DNA of 64,000 nucleotides from CAWBXL01 sp963837365 (GTDB lineage Bacteria; Acidobacteriota; Terriglobia; Terriglobales; Acidobacteriaceae), in NCBI GenBank assembly GCA_963837365.1, contig CAWIMW010000002.1, positions 1,240,001 to 1,304,000 of the forward strand, in the 5' to 3' direction. A program made the position numbers and the translations under genes. The notes beneath the pieces are model-generated. The model saw nothing but the letters and a program-made list of their open reading frames with translations, was not told the origin of the DNA and did no database searches. Of the stretch, positions 44,105 through 51,770 are shown in pieces; positions within the stretch are counted from its first letter, which is position 1, and each line of letters opens with the position of its first letter.

Positions 44105-45310
44105 CTAGGCCTTCACTTTGACCTTTTCCTGACGGCTGTCCTTACCGCTCGCCACCACCATGGGGCGTTTCCCGCGGCCAGACCGCCAATCCTGATAAGC
44201 CACTAGGATCGGGGCGGCAATTGCAATCGAGGAATAAGTTCCAATCAGAATCCCGATGACCAGAGCAAACGAAAATCCTCGGAGTACTTCGCCCCCAAAC
44301 AAATACAAGGCCAAAACTGTCAGAAACGTTAACCCTGCGGTAAGTATCGTCCGGCTAAGGGTTTGGTTGATGCTGCGGTTAACGACATCGCTCAACTTCT
44401 CCCGTCGCATCAGCTTCAGGTTCTCGCGGATGCGGTCGAAAACGACAATGGTATCGTTATTCGAGTAGCCGATCAGCGTAAGGATCGCGGCGATCACGGT
44501 AAGCGAAATTTCCTTATTGGTCAAGGAAAATGCGCCTACAGTGATGAGGGTGTCGTGAAACACCGTGACCACAGCAGCCAAGCCGTAGATCCATTCGAAA
44601 CGGAAGCCGAGGTAAATCAGCATGCCGGCCAGCGAGTAGAGCGTTGCTCTGAGGGCTTGCCAACGGAGCTGACTGCCGACCTGGGGGCCGACGATCTCCA
44701 CGTTGCGCACGCCAAAGTTCGACAGATAAAAACCATCCTGGAGCGAAGCGATGACCGGTGCGTCCGCTACGCTTTTCAACTCATCCAACGAACTCAACAC
44801 GCCGCCCTTGGTCTTGTCCCGATACTCGGTAATTACTTTGGCCAATGCGGCATAGCGCTGGTTCGCGTCAGCGCCGGCATGCAGCGGATCGCTATCGAGA
44901 AGATGCTTCTCAATTGCCAAAGAGCTGGCGTTGTTCAGGTCTTTTTTCCCAGACTGAGCGTTGCTTTCCAGGGCATTGATAATCTCTGCTTTGCCCTGAT
45001 CGAGCGCCTTTTCGCTGGTTTCCCGCACATCCAGATCAATCAGCACTTCATTGTCGGACGCCGGACCGTAGGTCTGTATCTTGGCACTGGGCAGGCCCGC
45101 CTTGCGCATGACCTCATGGATCTCCGCATTGTTCGGGGCTTGAGCGAACTTCACGTACACCAGGGTGCCGCCGCGGAAATCCACGCCGAGGGGGATGCCG
45201 TGCCAGAAGAAAATAGAAAGCAGGCCCGCGACACTGAATACAAGAGAAAAGGCGATGAAATACCACTTTTTCCCCAGGAAGTCTATGTTCGGATTGCGAA
45301 AAAATTCCAA
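44105..45310 (-). CDS. secF: Protein-export membrane protein SecF
   Basis: SecF and SecD help the Sec translocon export proteins using proton force. The N-terminal span (KKWYFIAFSLVFSVAGLLSI) and LGVDFRGGTLVYV are conserved. VEIVGPQVGSQLRWQAL leads into five C-terminal spans, and SNNDTIVVFDRIRENLKL is diagnostic. Between about residues 95 and 205 an extra lysine/aspartate-rich insert makes the protein 401 residues, whereas about 310 is usual. secD lies just upstream. The insert may be a lineage trait. Confidence 0.95.
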   Translation of the reverse strand: MEFFRNPNIDFLGKKWYFIAFSLVFSVAGLLSIFFWHGIPLGVDFRGGTLVYVKFAQAPNNAEIHEVMRKAGLPSAKIQTYGPASDNEVLIDLDVRETSEKALDQGKAEIINALESNAQSGKKDLNNASSLAIEKHLLDSDPLHAGADANQRYAALAKVITEYRDKTKGGVLSSLDELKSVADAPVIASLQDGFYLSNFGVRNVEIVGPQVGSQLRWQALRATLYSLAGMLIYLGFRFEWIYGLAAVVTVFHDTLITVGAFSLTNKEISLTVIAAILTLIGYSNNDTIVVFDRIRENLKLMRREKLSDVVNRSINQTLSRTILTAGLTFLTVLALYLFGGEVLRGFSFALVIGILIGTYSSIAIAAPILVAYQDWRSGRGKRPMVVASGKDSRQEKVKVKA

Positions 45311-45331
45311 GCTGTTAGTCCTTGTGTATTT

Positions 45332-46972
45332 CTAAATACTTAAAGCCTCGCCGCGCTGATGCCGCCCTAAAACCCAATCAAAGATCATGCGTGAGACGAA
45401 CACTGCGGTGAAAAGGTTGGCCAACAAACCGAAGGTCAAGGTGACTGCAAATCCCTTCACCGGCCCGGTCCCAAAGAGAAACAAAATGAGTGCGGACACG
45501 ATCGTGGTCACGTGGGTATCCACAATAGTGACCCAGGCATAACTAAAACCCTGCTCCACAGCTGACGGCGGAGTCTTGCCGTTGCGCAACTCTTCACGGA
45601 TGCGCTCAAAAATAAGGACATTGGAGTCCACGCCCATGCCGACGGTGAGGATGACTCCAGCGATTCCGGGCAAAGTGAGCGTTGCTCCAGTAAAGCCCAG
45701 GAAGCCAAGCAGGATGATCAGATTCAGAATCAGGGCAAGATCAGCGTTCACGCCGGCGCCGCGGTAATAGACCAGCATAAAGAGCAGCACGGCGATCATG
45801 CCCACGATGGTAGCTGTGACTCCGGCGCGGATCGAATCTTTACCCAAAGACGGGCCGACAGTACGCTCTTCCAAATAGTTGATGCTGGCAGGCAAGGCGC
45901 CGGAATTCAGCACCAGAGCCAGGTCGCGGGCGGTCTCCTCTTTCATACTGCCGCTGATGCGGCCCGAGTCGTGAATCTGTTCCTTGATGTTTGCCACCTC
46001 TCGAACCTGGTGGTCCAGCACCACGGCCAATTTGTCGCCAACGTGAGAGCCAGTGAAGGCCGCAAACTTGCGTCCGCCTTCATTGGTCAAATTGAAACTG
46101 ACTTCATATTCGTTGGTGCTGGAATCGCGGCCCGCGCTAGCTCCGCCGGAACGCAGATCGCTGCCAGCCACTGCGGAACTTCTGGCCACAATGTAATACT
46201 GGTTGCGGTCGCCGCCCTCGCCTCCCAAGCCGTGAAATGGCAACAGCAGGGAATTCGGGGGCAGCAACCCATTGTTCTGTTGCAAGGCATCCGCTTCGCT
46301 GGAGTACGGTCCGCCGATCACTTGTTTGATCTCCAGCATAGCGGTGGATTTGATAATGCCTTCCACGCGGGCGGGATCATCCACACCCGGCAACTGCACC
46401 AGGATTTGATATTGCCCGAGGCCATGCTCCTGAATGGTCGGCTCGGAGACACCCAAAGAGTCGACGCGGTTGCGGATGGTTTCAATGGCCTGCGAAACCG
46501 CGCCGTTTTTAAGCTTGGCCAGATTCTGCGGCTTCATGGTAAGGACCCATGAGTGTTCCGCACCGGATTTAAAATCATATTCAGGCAGCCGGTCACCGAT
46601 AATGCCACGCAGATCGGACTGAGAGTCGGGAGGCACTCCCTTGATCACGATCATGTCAGGGTTGTTGGTCGGGTCGGGCTTAGTGATGTCGGTATAGTTG
46701 ATCTTGTGACTGGCCAACTGCTCTTTTAGCAGATCGACTGAGCTGTCGGAGGTGCTGCTGACGGCCTCATTGACCTGCACCTGGAGAATCAAGTGGATCC
46801 CGCCGCTCAAATCGAGACCCAAGTGGATCCCGTTTCTTAGCGGTCCACCCGTCAAGAGCGCATCCGATAAGGCGCTGCCCGAAAAGGCGCCCGGAATTCC
46901 GAAGATCCCGTACAAGAACACCAGCACAGCGCCGATACTAAGCCCGAGTTTCCAACCTAAATTCTTGTTCAT
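45332..46972 (-). CDS. secD: Protein-export membrane protein SecD
   Basis: SecD partners SecF for post-translocation pulling. The N-terminal span GLSIGAVLVFLYGIFGI and LGLDLSGGIHLILQVQV are typical. A large periplasmic region has RNRVDSLGVSEPTIQEHGLG and QILVQLPGVDDPARV. The C-terminal block has spans such as TATIVGMIAVLLFMLVYY, then GVDSNVLIFERIREELRNG. At 546 residues it matches the family. It is coupled closely to secF (21 bp) and yajC (25 bp). Confidence 0.96.
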   Translation of the reverse strand: MNKNLGWKLGLSIGAVLVFLYGIFGIPGAFSGSALSDALLTGGPLRNGIHLGLDLSGGIHLILQVQVNEAVSSTSDSSVDLLKEQLASHKINYTDITKPDPTNNPDMIVIKGVPPDSQSDLRGIIGDRLPEYDFKSGAEHSWVLTMKPQNLAKLKNGAVSQAIETIRNRVDSLGVSEPTIQEHGLGQYQILVQLPGVDDPARVEGIIKSTAMLEIKQVIGGPYSSEADALQQNNGLLPPNSLLLPFHGLGGEGGDRNQYYIVARSSAVAGSDLRSGGASAGRDSSTNEYEVSFNLTNEGGRKFAAFTGSHVGDKLAVVLDHQVREVANIKEQIHDSGRISGSMKEETARDLALVLNSGALPASINYLEERTVGPSLGKDSIRAGVTATIVGMIAVLLFMLVYYRGAGVNADLALILNLIILLGFLGFTGATLTLPGIAGVILTVGMGVDSNVLIFERIREELRNGKTPPSAVEQGFSYAWVTIVDTHVTTIVSALILFLFGTGPVKGFAVTLTFGLLANLFTAVFVSRMIFDWVLGRHQRGEALSI

Positions 46973-46997
46973 GAGTTATATAAATTATGTATGAATT

Positions 46998-47321
46998 CTA
47001 TTTTTCTGTCTTACCTGCGTCGTCAGTGGTCACGGTGACAATCGATGCCCGAGTTACTTCCATCCGCAAATTGTCCGGCGGAACCCGCAGATGAATGGAA
47101 TCATCTCGCAGCGCGATGATGGTCCCTTTTAATCCGCCACTAGTTACCACCTTGTCGCCGTTTTTCAACTCATTCAGCATGTTCTGCCACTTCTTTTGCT
47201 TGCGCTGTTGCGGCATGATCAGAAGGAAATAGAAGACGGCAAAAATCAGGATCAGCGGGGCAAAACTAATGATCCCACCCAATCCCCCCGGCGTGTCGAA
47301 AGCCAATAAATGAATGTTCAT
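46998..47321 (-). CDS. yajC: Preprotein translocase subunit YajC
   Basis: YajC associates with SecDF. Starting at the ATG at 47321 it has 107 residues. One membrane span is clear (SFAPLILIFAVFYFLLIM), followed by QQRKQKKWQNMLNELKNGDK and VVTSGGLKGTIIALRDD, the typical YajC signature. It sits between tgt and secD, the classic order. A GTG-type longer start upstream to 47360 is less likely. Confidence 0.93.
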   Translation of the reverse strand: MNIHLLAFDTPGGLGGIISFAPLILIFAVFYFLLIMPQQRKQKKWQNMLNELKNGDKVVTSGGLKGTIIALRDDSIHLRVPPDNLRMEVTRASIVTVTTDDAGKTEK

Positions 47322-47463
47322 GACCTGGTTGTCCGCATCAAGCCAAACTTCGGGCCACACCTGTCGGCGTTCACAGCCCTGTGCATTTCTGCTCTGCGGG
47401 AGTCTTGTTTATTCAGGCCGGATATTCTTCAGCTTCAAGGCACCAGGGACGCCGTCAGTTAGG

Positions 47464-48684
47464 CTAGGGTCTGTCCCCGGAAAGAAAACTGGCCCTCTTT
47501 CCAAGCTCAATAGAATGCCGTACAGAGCGCATTTCGTCAAGGTAATAGGTCAGATTGTGGACAGTATTCAGGACTTGCGCCAACACTTCGTTCGATGCAT
47601 AAAGATGACGGAGATAGGCCCGTGAATAGCGGGTACACACCCGGCATTTACATTTCGGATCAAGTGGCCCTGAGTCAGTTGTATAGCGCGCTTGTTTGAT
47701 AGAGACTTTTCCCTCTGAGGTAAATAGCAGGCCGTGGCGGGCGGCACGGGTGGGAAGGACGCAGTCCATCATGTCGATGCCCAGTTTGGAGTACTCCACG
47801 ATTTCCTCAGGTGTTCCTACCCCCATGAGATAACGGGGTTTATCAGCCGGAAGGTGCTGGATGGTGGCTTCGACGACCTCTCGGGTCAGCTTGCGAGGTT
47901 CACCCACGCTCAGCCCACCGATGGCATAGCCGGGGAAGCCGACCTCCACCGTGCGCTCTGCTGACTCCTTTCTTAGAGTGAGATCCATGCCTCCTTGGAC
48001 AATGCCGAAGAGGGACTGGGTTTGTGTGGTGGCAGCCGCCCTCGGCTGCCCGGCGGAACTCGCAGCGATAGCTTCGTGACAGGTTGGTTGGGAACTCCAG
48101 TTCTCAGTTCTCGGTTCTTGGTTCTCAGATTTCCAGGGGACCTCGTGCTTATGAGCTTCAAAGTGCTTTTTGCTTCGTTCCGCCCAGCGCAGGGTCAACT
48201 CCATCGATGCCCGCACGCGCGCCGCATCCGCCGGGTACTCTGTGCACTCATCGAACGCCATGATGATGTCTGCACCCAGCCCGATTTGCGCTTCCATAGC
48301 GCTCTCCGCACTGAAAAAGTGTGACGATCCATCGAGATGCGAACGGAATGTCACACCTTCCTCCGAGACTTTGCGCAGTTCATTCAGGCTGAACACCTGG
48401 AATCCGCCGGAGTCAGTCAGAATCGGGCGCGGCCAGGCCATGAATCCGTGCAATCCGCCGAACTTGCGGACCTGCTCAACACCGGGTCGCAGATACAAGT
48501 GGTAGGTATTGCCGAGAAGAATTTCAACCCCGAGTTCCTCAAGTACATCCTGGGGAACGCCTTTGACCGTGGCCAGGGTTCCCACAGGCATAAACACTGG
48601 AGTTTCGATTTCTCCATGCGGAGTAATCAGGCGGCCAGTGCGCCCCGCGCCGCCAGTGGCGGTAACTTGAAACTGCACGGACAT
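47464..48684 (-). CDS. tgt: Queuine tRNA-ribosyltransferase, with a repeat-derived insertion
   Basis: Tgt swaps guanine for the queuosine precursor at position 34 of certain tRNAs. Family motifs: ILTDSGGFQVFSLNELRKV, ADIIMAFDECTEYPAD, SLFGIVQGGMDL, DMMDCVLPTRAARHG with the nucleophile Asp, and the zinc CKCRVCTRYSRAYLRHL. Residues of about 177-222 are extra relative to usual family spacing. They are encoded by a heptad array (48099-48128; SENQEPRTENW) and a GCAGCCGCC...CGGCTGCC hairpin (48031-48050). The frame stays open, so the protein may function with this loop. It precedes yajC. Confidence 0.95.
   Translation of the reverse strand: MSVQFQVTATGGAGRTGRLITPHGEIETPVFMPVGTLATVKGVPQDVLEELGVEILLGNTYHLYLRPGVEQVRKFGGLHGFMAWPRPILTDSGGFQVFSLNELRKVSEEGVTFRSHLDGSSHFFSAESAMEAQIGLGADIIMAFDECTEYPADAARVRASMELTLRWAERSKKHFEAHKHEVPWKSENQEPRTENWSSQPTCHEAIAASSAGQPRAAATTQTQSLFGIVQGGMDLTLRKESAERTVEVGFPGYAIGGLSVGEPRKLTREVVEATIQHLPADKPRYLMGVGTPEEIVEYSKLGIDMMDCVLPTRAARHGLLFTSEGKVSIKQARYTTDSGPLDPKCKCRVCTRYSRAYLRHLYASNEVLAQVLNTVHNLTYYLDEMRSVRHSIELGKRASFLSGDRP
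48019..48156. repeat. Repeat block in-frame inside tgt
   Basis: A 138-bp region of tgt that holds two dispersed repeat types: four heptads (AGTTCTC, AGTTCTC, GGTTCTT, GGTTCTC) at 48099-48128, and the hairpin GGCAGCCG-CCCT-CGGCTGCC at 48031-48050. The first type also ends coaBC, and the second type occurs at 53584-53608. Insertion kept the reading frame. Confidence 0.75.
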
Positions 48685-48717
48685 GGAAGGGATTGTATCG
48701 AACTGAGCGTCAGTAGA

Positions 48718-49182
48718 TTATCCCGCCAGTTTCACAATCTCATGTTCGACTTTGCCATTTGAGATTTTGAGCCTGCCTACACTCACCGGCAGGTGCCCCT
48801 GCTGCGGCCCAGCACATCCAGGGTTGAAATACAGTACGCCATCCATCATGTCTTCCTTCGCAAGATGGCCATGTCCGGAAATGATCACATCGTACCTACG
48901 CCTAACGTTGAGTTCGGCCAGATCGTGGAGGAGATAAATCGCTACCTCGCCAATTTCCAGCGAATTGGTTTGGGGCAGCGAAAGTCCCCACGGCGTGTGG
49001 TCGGCACTACCGCGCACCGCACGCACCGGGGCAATCTCATGTAAGTGATCCAGCACTTTGCGGTCACCAATGTTGCCGGCATGCAGAATGTACTCGGCGT
49101 GCTCAAAGGCCGTTCGCACTTCAGGACGAAGGAGCCCGTGAGTGTCCGAGATGACGCCTATGATGATGCCGCAGCTCTTCAT
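48718..49182 (-). CDS. YfcE-like phosphodiesterase paralog with altered metal ligands
   Basis: A calcineurin-like phosphoesterase of the YfcE/MJ0936 type, 154 residues from the ATG at 49182. It starts with VISDTHGLLRPEV (D13, H15 intact). The second motif is HAGNIGD, where the bridging Asp is Asn (N37). The third is RGSAD where GNxD is normal, so Asn is Ser (S59). The last is GHGH instead of GHSH/GHTH. The paralog at 49865-50344 has all these residues normal. It may be inactive or use a different metal. A TlpA-like gene lies between the two. Confidence 0.88.
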   Translation of the reverse strand: MKSCGIIIGVISDTHGLLRPEVRTAFEHAEYILHAGNIGDRKVLDHLHEIAPVRAVRGSADHTPWGLSLPQTNSLEIGEVAIYLLHDLAELNVRRRYDVIISGHGHLAKEDMMDGVLYFNPGCAGPQQGHLPVSVGRLKISNGKVEHEIVKLAG

Positions 49183-49322
49183 TGTTTCTGAATTCTTGAT
49201 CGGCCAACCCACTGGTGAGTGAATGCCGCAGCGAGGAGAACAGGACCTCTGATTCTTGGTGCCAAATCAAATTGGGAATTAGCCCCAGAATGGCGAAGGG
49301 CTACTGGAATAATGGTTTGGAG

Positions 49323-49844
49323 TTACTCTTCAACTCCGATTCCGGCACGCCGCACGAGATTGCGCAGTGCTCGTTCGCCAGCTGCACCGCGTTGTGTGCC
49401 AGCGATGTTTCCTTCGCGGTCAATCACTACATAAATCGGATAGCTATTAGCCTGATACATGGCAGCGAGGTTCGTGTCTTCGGTCATCACCACTTTAGAA
49501 GTCCGCGGATACTGCTCGAGGTATTTCTTGACCGTCTTCTTGGATTCGGCAACGTTGATGGCGAGAACGACCACACCTTTGTCGGAAAATTCCTTGCCGA
49601 TCTCATCCACCATGTCTTCTTCCTGGCGGCAGTACTTGCACCAAGTAGTCCAGAAATCGAGCAATACAACTTTCCCTTTTATGGACTCATTGTTGAATTG
49701 TTCGCCTGCCAGGGTTTTGGCGTGGAAACGCGGCGCAGGCTCGGGCTTGTCATCATCGTCGTCTTGGAATGCGAAACTGCGAGGCACAACTGACACCAGC
49801 AGGGCTATGAGTAAAAGACCAAATAGTGGCCGGAAGGTCTTCAT
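49323..49844 (-). CDS. TlpA-like thioredoxin-fold protein, exported
   Basis: A 173-residue protein with a signal peptide (PLFGLLLIALLVSVVPRSFA). The thioredoxin motif is WTTWCKYCRQEEDM (CKYC). YPIYVVIDREGNIAG holds the cis-proline. An acidic stretch (QDDDDDKPEPAP) precedes the domain. TlpA/ResA-type proteins reduce disulfides in the periplasm, for example in cytochrome maturation; the specific role is unknown. It lies between two phosphodiesterase genes on the same strand. Confidence 0.9.
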   Translation of the reverse strand: MKTFRPLFGLLLIALLVSVVPRSFAFQDDDDDKPEPAPRFHAKTLAGEQFNNESIKGKVVLLDFWTTWCKYCRQEEDMVDEIGKEFSDKGVVVLAINVAESKKTVKKYLEQYPRTSKVVMTEDTNLAAMYQANSYPIYVVIDREGNIAGTQRGAAGERALRNLVRRAGIGVEE

Positions 49845-49864
49845 GGGGCGGAATATATCATAAG

Positions 49865-50344
49865 TTACGGACAGTTCAAGATATTGATCTCGCCCCGGAT
49901 TTTGCCATTTTCAATGACCAGTTTGCCCACGCTTACCGGCAACTTGAACCGCTTAGGCCCGGCGGCGCCGGGATTGAAGTAGAGGACGCCGTTCTTGGTT
50001 TCCTGCTTAGGAATGTGGCTGTGCCCGCAAATAACTGCCGCAAATCCCGCGGTTTCAGGTTTGAGATCTAGTTCGGCGAGATTGTGCAGGACGTAAATCA
50101 AGACGCCTTCAACTTCGAGGACATGCGTAGCGGGGATGGTGCGCGTCCACGACCCATGATCCACGTTGCCGCGAACAACTGCGAGCGGAGCAATTTCAGA
50201 AAGCTTTTCCAGAATCGCAGGATCACCGACGTCCCCGGCGTGAATGATGTGATTAGAGTCCTGGAGCGCAGACAAGACTTCCGGCCGCAAAAGACCGTGA
50301 GTATCTGAAATCACGCCGACGACCACCGGAGCCGGACGGCCCAT
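49865..50344 (-). CDS. YfcE/MJ0936-type metallophosphodiesterase
   Basis: A 159-residue calcineurin-like phosphoesterase. Metal ligands are all visible: D14 and H16 in ISDTHG, D38 in HAGDVGD, N60 in RGNVDH, then a later His in VLHNLAELD, and CGHSHIPK. Such enzymes hydrolyse phosphodiesters, with Mn2+ or Ni2+ typical in vitro. It is closely similar to the paralog at 48718-49182, which has lost two of the ligands. The substrate is not known. Confidence 0.92.
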   Translation of the reverse strand: MGRPAPVVVGVISDTHGLLRPEVLSALQDSNHIIHAGDVGDPAILEKLSEIAPLAVVRGNVDHGSWTRTIPATHVLEVEGVLIYVLHNLAELDLKPETAGFAAVICGHSHIPKQETKNGVLYFNPGAAGPKRFKLPVSVGKLVIENGKIRGEINILNCP

Positions 50345-50349
50345 GTAAT

Positions 50350-51546
50350 TTATTCTATTTCAAGCTCCGTAGAAGAAGCGGATGCAGCCGGCTTTTCCTC
50401 CATAGGCGCGAAGTCCGACAGCTCAAGGCGCAGGTTACCCGGATTGGTGGCATAGCCAAGCCCTACTTCGAGTGAAACCACCTGGGAGCGAATCAGTTTC
50501 TCGATTTCGCCGTCGAAGTGCAGCATGCCCTCATTGTCGCCAACCCGCATGGCGTCGAGCAGAGTTTTACCTTCCCCTTCACCGCGTTCCACATACTCGC
50601 GAGTCCGCAATGTGCTTTTCAAAATTTCTATTGCGGCCACACGGCCGTTGCCATCTTTGCGTGGCAGGAGGCGCTGGGAAACAACATACTGAAAACTTTT
50701 CGCCAAACGGTTGCGGACACCATGTTGCTCGGCTTGCGGAAACACTCCCACAATCCGCTCCACGGTTTTCGAGGCATCGATGGTATGGAGGGTGGAAAGA
50801 ACAAGGTGTCCAGTTTCCGCGGCTTCCATTGCGATTTCTATGGTTTCTTTGTCGCGCATCTCGCCCACAAGGATCGCTTTCGGCGCCTGGCGTAAGGCAG
50901 CCCGTAGCGCGAGGGCGAAACTCGGCGTGTCACTGTGCAACTCCCGCTGATGAACAATGCAGTTTTTGTGATGATGAAGAAATTCGATGGGGTCTTCGAT
51001 CGTCAGAATGTGATACGACTGCGACTGGTTGATAAGATCAATGATGGCGGCCAAGGTAGAAGACTTGCCGGAACCAGTCGGCCCGGTAACCAGCACGATG
51101 CCGTTGCGGAGGTTCGCCACATGGCGGAGTTCCGCAGGTAAATGGAGGTCGTCAAAGGCTGGGACGGTTGAAGGAATTACCCGCATTACCACTGCGCAAC
51201 TTCCCCTCTGCATGAAAACATTCACGCGAAAGCGCGACAAGCCGGACAGACTGTAGGAAACGTCGCATGATCCCTGTTCGCGCAGGTTGGACAGTGCATG
51301 CTTGTTTTGTCCGATCAGATCAGAGGCAATGCGTTGCGTGTCGTCGGGAACAAGATTACGGTTCCCCACCGGCGCAAGGCGCCCGTTGACTTCGACCATG
51401 GGTGGCTTGCCGGGCGAGAAGAACAAGTCGCTTATTTTGGCCGAGACTTTCAACATGATCCCGAGCAGCACGGGAGTGGAGGGAATGGTGGGTGCAGGCG
51501 CTGCGGCGGTAGCTGCTGGCGCGGATCCAATAGCCGATGAAGACAT
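50350..51546 (-). CDS. PilT-like type IV pilus retraction ATPase
   Basis: A 398-residue secretion ATPase of the PilT/PilU group. Features: Walker A VTGPTGSGKSSTLAAIID, the Asp box LTIEDPIEFLHHHKN, Walker B AILVGEMRDKETIE, and the His box TGHLVLSTLHTIDASKT. The N-terminal Ala/Pro-rich stretch (SAPAATAAAPAPTIPSTP) is unusual. No other pilus gene is nearby. The C-terminus has an extra segment of about 40 residues after the core. PilT drives retraction of type IV pili and twitching motility. Confidence 0.92.
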   Translation of the reverse strand: MSSSAIGSAPAATAAAPAPTIPSTPVLLGIMLKVSAKISDLFFSPGKPPMVEVNGRLAPVGNRNLVPDDTQRIASDLIGQNKHALSNLREQGSCDVSYSLSGLSRFRVNVFMQRGSCAVVMRVIPSTVPAFDDLHLPAELRHVANLRNGIVLVTGPTGSGKSSTLAAIIDLINQSQSYHILTIEDPIEFLHHHKNCIVHQRELHSDTPSFALALRAALRQAPKAILVGEMRDKETIEIAMEAAETGHLVLSTLHTIDASKTVERIVGVFPQAEQHGVRNRLAKSFQYVVSQRLLPRKDGNGRVAAIEILKSTLRTREYVERGEGEGKTLLDAMRVGDNEGMLHFDGEIEKLIRSQVVSLEVGLGYATNPGNLRLELSDFAPMEEKPAASASSTELEIE

Positions 51547-51770
51547 GATTAGCCCTGAATTAGATTTTGGACAGAGTGTGCTCCCACTAGTGCAAGGAGT
51601 GGGCCAAACCGGAGGGTAAAAGACAGGGCCTGGAGTTCTCTTTACCTTATTGCAAACAAAGGACTTTCTGCAATTCCAAATTTGTATCGATTTACCATAA
51701 CAACATCTGGATCATGGATGTTGTCCCGGTTATGGACAAACCGTCCACGCATGAGGTTCTTCATCTAAAT
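51547..51770. other. Intergenic region between pilT-like and cocE-like genes
   Basis: About 224 bp with no convincing gene, probably carrying the pilT-like promoter on the minus strand. One 8-bp inverted repeat, ACAACATC-N9-GATGTTGT (51700-51724), is a candidate regulatory or terminator structure. Nothing else stands out. Confidence 0.4.

Noticed and set aside
44363..45343. 326-residue open frame antisense to secF
   Set aside because: Shadow of secF; no motif, and no start signal better than chance.
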